Source: Thamnaconus septentrionalis (taxonomy: Eukaryota; Chordata; Actinopteri; Tetraodontiformes; Monacanthidae). From it: a DNA stretch of 64,000 nt. Made by a program: the position numbers and the translations under genes. Each line of letters begins with the position of its first letter. Position 1 is the first letter of the stretch. A model generated the notes under the pieces. It did no database searches. It was not told where the DNA came from and worked only from the letters and a program-made list of their open reading frames with translations. The stretch lies in contig CM020513.1 in assembly GCA_009823395.1 (NCBI GenBank), positions 10,037,501 to 10,101,500 on the forward strand, in the 5' to 3' direction. Below, piece after piece: positions 53,721 through 64,000 of the stretch.

Positions 53721-56637
53721 ATGGTGAGACTCTGCGAGCGGAGGATGAAGTTCCTAGTCGCCGTCACGATCATCGTGGGCTCGTTGATTTTCCTCGCCTT
53801 TCCCAATGGCTCCTCCGCCGACGAGAAGAAGAAGGGCCCCAAAGTAACCGCTAAGGTAGGCGGCAGGCAGCCCCTCTCGCCGGCTTTGCTGTCGGCGCGG
53901 ATGCTTTGTGCGCGAGAGATCTGCCGGGATGCTAACGGCTAGCCGCAAGCAAAGCAAAGCCACGTCATTCGTTGGTTGGCCCTCTCACGGCTCTTCCTTA
54001 ACGGCGAGGCCGGGATATTTCTTTACACCGTTAGCCGGGAAGCTAACTGTTGCTGACCGACGGCTTAATATGAGATTTTATGTGGGTGGCTGAGAAAACG
54101 CTTCGTCACGGTAGGGCAGCGTCTAAAACCCGGTTGCCCATTGTTTCCAGCGCACCTAGCTAAGTTGAACTGTTTCCCCTTTATGTATACATATGCAGAG
54201 ACGATACAGCAATGCTCGTCGTCGGTCTAAATTCGGCCTTTCTTTCACCATATCCCTCCCGCCCCAGCACATCACATTGGCTGCAACTCGACGAGCCTCT
54301 GCAGACGATTGTTTTCTAATGTCTGATGGCATCTAGTGTGTCCACATTAACCTTAAGATCAAAATAGTTAGGTTTGGCGAAACCTGTTTCGTGAGAGAGA
54401 GTTATCTATGATCTAAGGAGGCCTAATGTCTCATAAAATGGCTTCAGTGTTGAAAGGTTGAACTTCATTTGGTCATCCTCCCAGATTTTTATTTTTATTG
54501 TACCTACCTGCCCCCCCCCGCATCTCCAAAGCAATGTTCAACATGAAGCCATTTCAGTTTTTGGTTGCATTGTCTCACATTCATTGTTACTCGCCTTTTT
54601 CTTTTTTTTCTTTTTTTTTTTTTTTTTTCTTTTAAAGATGCTGACTGGTATTTACATGAATTTGTCAAGCTTTTGGACTAAAACTGTGCGTTGACTTGTC
54701 TTTTCAGGTTTACTTTGACATGAGGATTGGGCATGAAGACATCGGAAGGATAGTCATCGGCGTGTTTGGGAAAACTGTCCCCAAAACTGTCGACAACTTC
54801 GTGGCCCTGGCGACTGGAGAGGTGAGAAGGGCAACGCTTTGTTGAGAATGTGTGGCACATTCAAAAGAAGTGAACGTGCAGGTGCATTCTAATGTTGCTG
54901 TGTTTTCATCCAAGTCATTGTTTCGACTCAAGGGGAGCAGATATTCATATTTTCATTACATGGAGTTCTGATGAAATGTTGCTGATGCAAACTCAACCCT
55001 TTTGTTACAAGCTAGCGTAATGGCCAGCTGACACCTCAGCCCACTAGGTGGCGCTAACGGCTCACTGTACAACTTAAAAAAAATGTATAAAGCCAACATA
55101 GTTGACAAATGTAGGGCTTCATCATGACATTGACAAACAAACAAGAAACATTAGCACAATAGCAAAGCAGTTAACAGCTATTTTATTATATGTAGTTACA
55201 CAATGACACTATAGTATTGTTTTGATCTAGTATAGAATAACACAGCACTTGGATGTCCTTGTGTTGCTGTTTTATTATGTTCAATTTGTAATCATGCATA
55301 GACAGTAATGCAGGGTACAATTGACACCCTGCTAAGTCAAGCGCGATCTTGAAGATACAATAAATTTCTGGTTGTGATAATAACGCGATCTTCTTGAAGC
55401 TACAACAACTTTTCAACTAGTTTGAGCTGTTTGTGTCTCATTGTATTGTACAGAAAGGATTTGGTTACAAAGGAAGCAAGTTCCACCGAGTCATCAAAGA
55501 GTTCATGATCCAGGGAGGAGACTTCACCAGGGGAGATGGAACTGGAGGTAGGACGGCACCTGCAGTCAACAAGAGTGTCTATACTGCGCCTCGAATGAAA
55601 AACAATGTATTTGCTCTTTCCAAACAAGGCAAGAGCATCTACGGAGACCGTTTCCCCGATGAGAACTTCAAGCTGAAGCACCACGGCCCCGGCTGGCTCA
55701 GCATGGCCAACGCTGGCAAGGACACCAACGGCTCCCAGTTCTTCATCACCACCGTGATGACCAGCTGGCTGGACGGCAAGCATGTTGTCTTTGGAAAAGT
55801 TCTGGAGGGGATGGTGAGTGGCCTGGCCTGGTGGGAGTTTGCAGGGCTGCAGGAGAGAGATAGATGGATACTTTATTGATCTCCAGGAGAAAGATGCATT
55901 TACAGCAGTTTGAGAAAGTAACTGGTGTAATAAAAGACATGCAATGTTCTCAACTATAGTATAAAAATAGATAAAAGTAAGGCATAAAACTAAAGATAGA
56001 AATAAAAAAATAACGTGAAAATAAGGCGAATATTAGTGAATTCTCCATGAAACCTTGAGCTCTGCACGGAATGTGCAGTATAACATTCTCAGCTTTGCCT
56101 CTTTAGTAGTTGTACAATGTCTCGGTCTTTATTGCTACAAACTGAGTAGTGGTTTAGACTGGTGGCTTTGATGGTGCACGCAAGAGTGGAGGCGCATTGT
56201 CTGCCAAAGGCGCTGATAACTTAAAGCCTCTGTGAGCGAATTGACGATAAGCCAAGAGGATGATGTGTAACAAAGAAACACTGATCCATCCGTAGTGCAT
56301 TAGTATATTATTATGTAATAACAGTTTAGTAGTAGTAGTACATTTTAGAGCTGCATGTTTTAAAGTCACCATGTACAATCAATGACATATATAGTAGTGC
56401 TAGATATTATATAAAGTAATGGTTGCCGTTTTTGCTTTATTATTATTACTGTTATTGTGATTTGATGCACTATAAAGTTCATGCTTAACCACCTGGATCC
56501 TCTTTGTCTTCTAGGATGTGGTAAATAAGATTGAGAATACAAAGACCGACTCCCGCGACAAGCCCCTCAAAGACGTCACAATCCATGATTGTGGCAAAAT
56601 CGAGGTGGAGAAGCCGTTCGCAGTGGCCAAGGAGTAA
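53721..56637 (+). CDS. ppib: Peptidyl-prolyl cis-trans isomerase B (cyclophilin B)
   Basis: Five exons give 216 residues, exactly the human length: 53721-53855, 54708-54821, 55454-55547, 55629-55813 and 56515-56637 (TAA). The start [13 protein letters not shown] aligns with the human N-terminus, so the first ATG is preferred over the one at 53745. A signal peptide covers about residues 1-33. The cyclophilin core shows [20 protein letters not shown], catalytic [35 protein letters not shown] and [16 protein letters not shown]. The C-terminus [10 protein letters not shown] matches the ER-retaining tail of PPIB. It catalyses proline isomerisation in the ER, notably for procollagen as part of the prolyl 3-hydroxylase complex. 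Intron 3 is 81 nt, stop-free and a multiple of three. The polyadenylation signal AATAAA is at 56925-56930. Confidence 0.98.
55041..55054 (+). promoter_or_regulatory. CTCF-like motif in ppib intron 2
   Basis: CCACTAGGTGGCGC fits the vertebrate CTCF core consensus (CCA-S-Y-AG-R-K-GGC-R-S) with no mismatch by eye. Occupancy is not shown by sequence. Confidence 0.55.
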
Positions 56638-56924
56638 ACGCTGCTCCGGGGGGCGAACAGGGAAAACAGAACTTGGGGCAAGGGAGGGTTGTATCTGGCG
56701 ACCCGGGGGTCATGCAGGCCATCTCCTGACCCCTCTGGGTCCTCAGGAAAGGGGCTTTGGATCATTCAGTGCAGCTGGCCACCATTTTGGAGCACCAGGA
56801 GAGGGCCAACATCGTGCAAATATGACCTCACTTTGGGTCCATTTTACCTACAAGCATTCCAGGATGCACAAAAGTGGTTGTTTTTGTTTTGTAAAGGAGA
56901 AATATCCCAAGAAATGAGATCTGA

Positions 56925-56930
56925 AATAAA
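56925..56930 (+). terminator. ppib polyadenylation signal
   Basis: Canonical AATAAA about 290 nt after the ppib stop, followed within 30 nt by T-rich sequence. Confidence 0.75.
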
Positions 56931-57646
56931 GGTTTCATGTTTTCTTAAACCACCGAGTGAATTTCATTACTCCTTGATATTATATACATAAAATTCCACC
57001 ATTACAGAAGTGTAAAAGTAGACTGTGGTAAAGGGTGAAAGTCAGTTTTTCAAATATAGATTTTTTTTTTAACATGATTTATTTTAACATTTGATGGCAA
57101 TAACCTCAGTCACTGAGCAGTTTCTTAGCTTGAAAGGGGTGTGATCTTCCTGCTTTCAGTACTTCTACACACAGTGTGCACAGTTTGGTGGAAAAAATCT
57201 TGAAAATCAAAAAGCCTTGAATGTCATCAGGATATTTATTTATTCCAATATTTTTTGTTTTATTCCCTCCTGGCTGCATTTAACATCTTGGAGAGATTTT
57301 GTTAGGTGACAAAATAACAGTCAGTCGAAGGATTTCCAACAAAAATAAGTTTAACACTCATTATTGAAACATTTTGTTTGTTTTTTTCTTGACAAAGTTA
57401 TATATGTAAAATGACACTGAGATACCAGAATAGCACAGCTGTTCCAACTGAGTAAACCTTTAAAGCAGGATACACATTAAAAACACAGGAAAAGCCTATT
57501 TTAAAATCAAACAAATATCAAGTGAATTTGGGACATATGGTATCGTAGTGATTGACGAATTTTTCGTTTTTCCTATTTTCTCCCAAAATGTTAAGAAGAA
57601 ATTGCTACGCTCTTAGACGTGAATGTTACGCCAGGGTCCGATTCTA

Positions 57647-57662
57647 CCAGCAGGTGGCGCCC
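57647..57662 (+). promoter_or_regulatory. CTCF-like motif downstream of ppib
   Basis: CCAGCAGGTGGCGCCC agrees with the CTCF core consensus and has the same orientation as the motif at 55041. Confidence 0.5.
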
Positions 57663-58143
57663 TCTCATTACGGTGAGAGGAGTTACTATAAATCCGCTTA
57701 AATAAGTGAGACGACTCTGTCGGTCTGTGCTGTGCCTGTCATCCATCTCTGTGCAGGTGATTGAGGAGGTGTGTCAGGAGGAAAGGCCACACCTGAACCT
57801 GGTTCAGGGCAGGGCTCCTCCTACTTTATAAAGTAGCTGCCAAGCTAGCTCTCGCTCTCTCTGCCTGTCCAGCAAGCGAGGTGTTGGTTGGTTATGTTTG
57901 GTTGTTTACATTTACACGCACTCAATGCGTCTGGACTCAAACCTGGTTCATGACCTGGTTCAGATGTTGCACTCTGTGTTCATGTTTTTCTAATTCAAAA
58001 ACACCGACAAAAACAATGAGGACACATCAAGGACAGTAGTTCGTGCCAGCAGACATTCGCTTTTTGCTGTACACCAGGTATTACGGTAATTACTAAGCAC
58101 AATGGGGCAAAAGAAACGGAATCTCTTTTCTCTGTACTATTTC

Positions 58144-58440
58144 TGGAAAGTTCCTTGTTGTCAGTTCATCTTCCCATGTCTGGCTGGTTGTACACCACTC
58201 CAGAATGCCAACCCAATTTTAGGAATTTCTCAGTTTGCATTTCAAAATAAAGCTCCTCCATAAAATGTCACTTGCTGGTGATGGTGTACATTATTTCAAA
58301 TTAAATTTTGTGGAAACTTCTTGTTCATCATTCCACTTCAGGCCGGAAGTACATCACCCCAGGACATCACCCCAGGAAGGCCCCCACTCCATTTCAGAAA
58401 TTTTTGATGTAGCATTTCAAAATAATTGGCAGAATTTTTT
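58144..58440. repeat. Diverged tandem duplication, unit about 167 bp
   Basis: TGGAAAGTTCCTTG (58144) and TGGAAACTTCTTG (58311) each start a related block. Each block then shows GTACAnCACnCCAG, CAnTTnAGnAATTT and GCATTTCAAAATAA in the same order. Similarity is only moderate. Confidence 0.6.
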
Positions 58441-61400
58441 TTATATTCTTTACAGCAGCTTCTACAGCAGCAGGGCACTCACTGATGCTGAAGTTGGACA
58501 GAGACAATAAAATCGAGGTGGGATCCAACCTTCCTGTGATTGTGCGATCTTCCTGATGGCACAAACATGGAGCTTCTGCTCAGACATGCCGACTAGAACT
58601 CTTGGCGTTGCTGCGTCGCGCACGACTGTAGGAAACTGCTAATCCGTTGGGCAATCGTACAACAATGCTGATCGGATGATACTGTTCTGGGTCTAGGCCC
58701 AGGATGGAGGTGAAGGTGTGTTCTTCAGGTCATCCTGCATGACCTGTGCTGAAAGAATACAGATGCAGTGTATTTGTGCACTCTATGATTTAAAAATCTA
58801 GCATTGCTTTGTTCTGTTAGTCTCTGTTTTTTTCTCCCTAATACTGAATGAATGAAGGCTTTATTTAAAACATGTGTGAATAATACAAATATAAATATAT
58901 AACAAAAGCAAAAAAAAACAAAAAACACACTACACGCACAAGCAGACACAAAACGTTGTTTTTAGTCCAAAAGCATGCGACTCGTTCGCACATTGTGGAC
59001 GTTTCTTAAGGTAAAGCCATTTATTCCCACGTATCCATTTATAGCAGCAGTTTCCGCAGACACTGGAGAGGCCATCGGAATAATGCGTGGAATTCCTACC
59101 AAAAACTGACCTCATCTGCTTTTGTTGCGAGACGAGAGATAATCTGGGGTGTCTTCTGTTTGTTGGTATGTAGGACTGTTTGTGTGTTGACATCCTTCTC
59201 TGGACGTAACAGAAACACGTAAAGCCGCTTGCTTTTTTTTTTTTTTAAATCGTGAGGCAAAAACATGTTGTTTTTTTTACTCTGGACATCATGAGCTTGA
59301 TAGATGGAAGCTCACACAATCATTTGATTCTTACATTTAATTAAGCAAGTTAGAGGCGAGAACAGAGTCTTGATTCATTGCCGATTTGTTCAACGCTTTG
59401 ATCTGAGGATGTCTTCTTTTTGTTGTTTTTTTTTTTTTTTTTTAAGCCCCCAGTTGAAAAGAGGAGCGTAACGTGGCATCAGGTCAGTCATATGATGACT
59501 TTCAAGAGATAAAACGGTGGACCAAAATATTTAGATATATCAGAAATGCCTTAAAGCTCGATTCGACTTTTGGGAATATTCTTTATTCGGACATGTAAAT
59601 CTTTTTCTTTGCGGTCAGTGGGTGTCACACTAACAAAGCTGTACTTATTGGAAACAGTGACTCAATCTGACTCTCCGTCCCCGCCTCTCAGCCTGACTCC
59701 TAACACATGTCTCCACTGCTAGTCCATACTGTCCCATGGTTCCCAAGCCCAGTAAAAACACATCTGTAGCTGTGATGGTTGGTTGTTTGGTTTGGCCAAG
59801 CCATTACCGTGGTATTTTGAAAGAAATCTGAGGACAACTCAGAATCCCTTGGTATTCTTTGAGTTCAAGAGTTTTTATCCAGTCATATTTCAGCTAGCTT
59901 GTGTTGCCAGGTTCCATGAAATCTGCCTTAGGCTAGCAGAATCGACATAGCAGACTCCTGTCCCGCTATAAGTGAACCGACCACAGTCACTTGCGATAGT
60001 CAGTCAGATCTCAAGTCTGCGATGCTGAGGGCAGCTAGCTGGCTTTACGTTGAACTTTACACTTATGCGTCCTGTGATTGGATAAGAACCCCTGAAAACC
60101 TTACAGACTGAACTCAACCCGGAGATCCGCTATAGTTAGCGCGACAAACCTGTGATGATGGCCAGGGTATGACTAGGATCAGATTGATTCTTCCTACGGT
60201 GCAATCCCATCCTGTAGTATGGCGGCAATACGCTCCCGTACCGTACAACAATTTAACGACAATGATCTTTTTTAAAAAACAGTTCTCAGTGAGGATGACA
60301 ATCTGGCCCCTGTGCTCCTTGTTTTGCCCAGATTCACTCAGCCGTCCTGTGACTCACCAGAAGGAAAGTATGGGAAGAATTCCCTGGAGTTTGCACAACT
60401 GTGGTCTTCGTTAAACCCTCTGTTGTTCCCTTTGACCTTGTTTGTGGCAATCGGGGATTGTCCAGTGAAACACTGTTATTCTTCACTTACTGGCTGTACT
60501 GGAAGAGCCGTGATGGGCCGGACATATCTGGCATAGCTTCCTGCAGGAGGCTTTGTCACCGAGATTAAAAGAACACTGGGGGAGAATCACAACAAGCGAG
60601 CGCCGAGGTTGTTATGAGTCAACGTGCACATCCTGCCCTCCTGACTCCAGCCGGAGTTGAATATCAGTCATATTGCTCGTTAAGATGACGGATAAGATAA
60701 GATAAGATGACTCTTTGCATCTGTTCAACAGCTGTATCCCTGAGACTAATTTGATGTGTGGCCACCAACACACAAATCCAACCAGTCAATTATAAGTTGA
60801 GATATTTTATAGTGACATGATATATTCGTCAACATCTGCCAGTGTGATTTCTAAAGAACGTATGGTTGTCATGGAAGGGAAAAAATAAATGAAATATGAA
60901 AGTGAATATGTTAATATGTTTTTACCGGGGACTTATTTTAACCACCAATAAAATATTTAAACACTATTTACTTTGTAAAATTACAACTTTGAACGGAAGG
61001 CCGCAAAACAGTTCATCCAAATTATATGTAATCACGGCGCTGCAGTAATCTCCTCTCCCTCCTGGCAGCTCTTTTCAGCTTGTAAACAAGAATTTGTCAT
61101 CCATAGCAGAGAATCAGAAGAAAATCAAACCAGAATGGAACAATGGGAGAGCGATGTTTTTGATAATACAGGATAGAATTTCTTGAAGACCCTGAGAGCC
61201 ACTCCGCTGTTTGCCTCCCCCTGTGTTTTGTACCGTTGTTTGTCTGAAATTCGAATCCCCCTCAGTTCCATCTCACGGGTTCTCCGGCTCCTTTTAAAAT
61301 GCTCTCTCTTTTGAACCGGAGTGTACAGCAGATTGTTGTCTTTCTTTTGGTGGCTCCAGCCAACACCAACACAGAGCAGGGCTCCTGTTGCTCACGTCTC

Positions 61401-63707
61401 TGCTTGGCAAGCACTTCAGACTGTAACTGCAGGTGGTTTCATGTTCCTGATGGGGGTGCGTGGGGGGGATTGGTGGGGAGCCTGGGAGCCTTTTGAGGGG
61501 TTCCAATCAATAGCTGAATACACATTTGTCCTTTTGATACCGTTCCTCCATGTGGGAAAGGACCCATGCAAGACGCTTTGCTGCTAGTTGGGGCTGGCGG
61601 CTGCAGCTTGTGTTTTTCTGTTTGGGAGATGAGCAACATCAGACTCATGTAACTGGCCATGGTGAGCTGCGATGCACTACAGAGTTTCAGAGTGAACTGT
61701 TGCCAAAAGCTCCCCTTAACTTTTCTTTTGGGCAAACTTTGCTTTTATTAGCCACTAGGCACAATTTACCTGCATATGTTTTTTTCCACATGTCATGCTC
61801 TGTTTTATGAAGGCAGGCTGGAAATGATAAGCATTTCAATCTTTTTTTTTCCAGCTCTCTTGTCCCTCTTCTCTCACACCAAATAACTTTACACCCTCTC
61901 TTTCTCCATCCATAAGTTTTCTCATTGGTCTTCTGCAGGCCTCCTGCCTGCCAGTTCCTGTTTTTGTGAGAATTAAAAGTACACTCATTGGTTCCTCATT
62001 GGAAGGACTGCATGAAAAACGCTTTAGGCTAGAGGTGTTCATCGTGGATGTGCAAGATTTCTCCGGCATTGCAATTTATTTAATTCAATTAGTCAACAAT
62101 GTCTGACCAATTAAATTAAGAGACCCTATTTGCTCATATATTGAACAAATTAAAATACAAGACTGCTAAATATTTAAGAGTCTCTCAAGGCATTTAATTC
62201 TCATTTAAGTGTATCATTTCCCTCTTGACATTCTGAGTTTGTGTCCAGCCAGAAAAGCCACAGGCACCGTTGCCCTAATGGTGAATTAATACTGGCTAAC
62301 GAGCCTAAATAAAGCAGGGATCAAGTTCAAAATAACAGCCTATGCACGCCCACAAAGATAAGGGAGCATAAACATTCGGCAAACAATCCCGGAGGGGAAA
62401 CGGTGCAACAACAGAAGTATAAATATACAGCACGAGCGGCGGCATGGGAAAGGTCGGCGTGGGAACTGGGCCTTGTTTTTTGTCAATGACTTTTCAGCTC
62501 TGGTTCCAGTGCAACAGACGTTTTTTTTGGGTTCCCACCTAGAGCTGCCAGCCCAGCAGCGGTGTCACATCCACTCCCTCATTGTCTCCGGCTTCCTCCC
62601 TGGTTGCTTTGCACCCACCCCGCTCCCCACCCCAACCTCGACTATGGTGCTTTTGCGGAGTTTGTCACGTTGCTCCCTGGAAGGAGCTGCTTTCTTCTCG
62701 GACGGGGCCGGAGCCGCGGTGACACTCTGGGTTCCCACGATCTCCTGCCCTTCCTCTTGAGTTACTGCTCAGCTCGCAGCTCAGAACAGGAAGCTGGTGC
62801 ACAAGGTCAGTGGGAGCCAGTGGGCCATTACGGACTCCGCTGGGTTCCCATTGTCTTCCTCGTAGGTTTCAGTGGGAGACCGTGTGCTTTTTGTCTTCTC
62901 CGGAGCTCTTTGCTGCTGTATCTGAGTTTTGCACACACGTGACCTTGTGGAACGTTAGTGTGTTTTGGTGAATAGACATCTCATATATCTCCTATCAATG
63001 ACAGTGTTTTACAGTAATGGGGGTAACCAGAGGTCAGTGAGAAGCTTCTTGTCTCCACAGTGAATTTGCGAGACAGTTCTCAGGGTCAGTAAATGTAGAA
63101 ACATGTAGAAGCGGATAGAAGATATACACACCCTGCACTGTGTTGCCTTAAGTTTTAGGTCAATAACACTGCTGATTAAACAATACAAGAAAATGTCAGA
63201 AAATGTCTCGTGGTTTGTGTATTTATGTCTTACTAACAACATCCGTGACATCCGAAAGATGTTAAATGCCGACTGGCCATTGCCGCAGTGGGTTTAAGCC
63301 ACTGTCACTGCCGCTAGTCAGTATCTGAAGGTAAATTTCTTACAAATTCTGTAGAAAGATATGATAAATGACACAAATGTCATAAAAAACAGGTCAAAAG
63401 ATGACATATTATACATACACAATAGATACATCATGGCTAGGATGGAAATGCAACTATTCAGCTCAAAACAAATAAACTATATATTATTGATAATGAAAGT
63501 TTAGTTCTAAAACACTACGTAAAATAGCTTACTCTTTAGAGTTACAAAATGTATATATGTATATAAACAGCAATAATTTCTATGTCCTCATATCTCCCTT
63601 TTTCTCAATTTCAATATCATATTTTCTCTCATCTCCTTTTCTTCATTAACATTTTAATAGTTCGTTTGCAAGACGGCGAGGCACAAAAGCTTGTTGACCA
63701 GGTGGCC

Positions 63708-63934
63708 TTAATGCTCCGTGCGCTTCACGATGAGCACTAGGTAAGTAAAGTCCATCTCCCTGTGGCCCACGTACATATTTCTTCTGAGGACCCGATGACG
63801 CTCCGTGGACATGGGGACGCTGGTAAGTGCCCTGATGAAGACAATAAAAGTTCTGTTGCATTCCTGCGTGAGTCCCGTCGCCGGGTAGTCACTGTGGCAG
63901 TGGGCTATGCTGCCCGACCTATCGAGAGAGTTGT
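63708..63934 (-). CDS. Possible last exon of an unrecognised minus-strand gene
   Basis: A minus-strand frame is open from a pyrimidine-rich acceptor (TTTCATACTCTTAG, exon from 63934, or a nearer AG at 63919) to a TAA at 63708-63710. It encodes about 74 residues, including SGSIAHCHSDYPATGLTQEC, a sequon NRT and RALTSVPMSTERHRVLRR, ending YLVLIVKRTEH. The two cysteines and the sequon would fit an extracellular domain. I do not recognise the family. The reading frame is stopped by TGA just upstream, so the exon must begin at one of those acceptors. A second overlapping frame is also open, which weakens the call. Confidence 0.4.
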
Positions 63935-64000
63935 CTAAGAGTATGAAATATTTACCTCACTGTGGGAACCATTTTCAAGATATTTTTAAACGTGTGGAGG

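Larger units (their letters stand above)
56960..63640. other. Gene-poor region downstream of ppib
   Basis: About 6.7 kb with no exon I can support on either strand. Short ORFs (for example 58235-58510 and 62473-62942) lack plausible splice context or recognisable domains. It contains a CTCF-like motif at 57647, a diverged 167-bp tandem duplication near 58.1-58.4 kb, T-runs, and a GATAAGATAAGATAAGAT cluster near 60690. Part could be the 3' UTR of the minus-strand gene at the right edge. Confidence 0.6.

Noticed and set aside
62473..62942. Overlapping plus-strand ORFs of 95 and 126 codons
   Set aside because: Low-information composition, no splice context and no recognisable domain.

Overview
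The window is vertebrate nuclear DNA, most likely from a percomorph-type teleost fish. Every confident gene is an intron-containing vertebrate orthologue. Several introns are only about 80 nt long, which is typical of compact fish genomes. The non-coding DNA is full of microsatellites and short hAT-like elements of the teleost kind. There is no operon structure, CRISPR array, prophage or other bacterial feature. Exons were assembled by eye from reading frame, GT/GC-AG boundaries and remembered vertebrate protein sequences. For the five complete genes the summed exon lengths are exact multiples of three.

Layout. (1) 1-1941, minus: the first two coding exons of a sorting nexin 1 gene (snx1) that runs off the left edge. 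(2) 1942-3055: a shared divergent promoter region carrying a MITE-like insertion. (3) 3056-7840, plus: a 13-exon SV2-type transporter of the major facilitator superfamily, without the long luminal domain of true SV2 proteins. (4) 10764-38918, minus: ap3b2, the neuronal AP-3 beta subunit, 27 exons and 1112 codons. Its 8.7-kb first intron holds a strongly coding, phase-matched candidate alternative first exon (34958-35232), and its hinge region holds a candidate poison or alternative-tail exon (20321-20456). (5) 42152-45100, plus: snx22. (6) 48114-51557, plus: adpgk, the ER ADP-dependent glucokinase. (7) 53721-56637, plus: ppib, cyclophilin B. (8) 56.7-63.7 kb: gene-poor DNA, followed by a possible terminal exon of an unrecognised minus-strand gene at 63.7-63.9 kb.

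SNX1, SNX22 and PPIB are close neighbours on human 15q22, while ADPGK (15q24) and AP3B2 (15q25) lie elsewhere on the same human arm. The window therefore looks like a rearranged but conserved chromosome-15-type linkage group. Functionally the genes cluster loosely around membrane traffic and the secretory pathway: retromer/PX sorting nexins, the AP-3 coat, a vesicle-type transporter, an ER sugar kinase and an ER prolyl isomerase. The linkage is positional, and no single pathway is implied.

The most unusual observations concern RNA processing. They are the candidate alternative promoter/first exon and cassette exon of ap3b2, two 81-nt stop-free 3n introns (adpgk and ppib) whose retention would keep the frame, a GC-AG intron and a NAGNAG acceptor in adpgk, and a hAT element inserted 25 nt from an ap3b2 splice donor. 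I found no convincing new multi-gene system.
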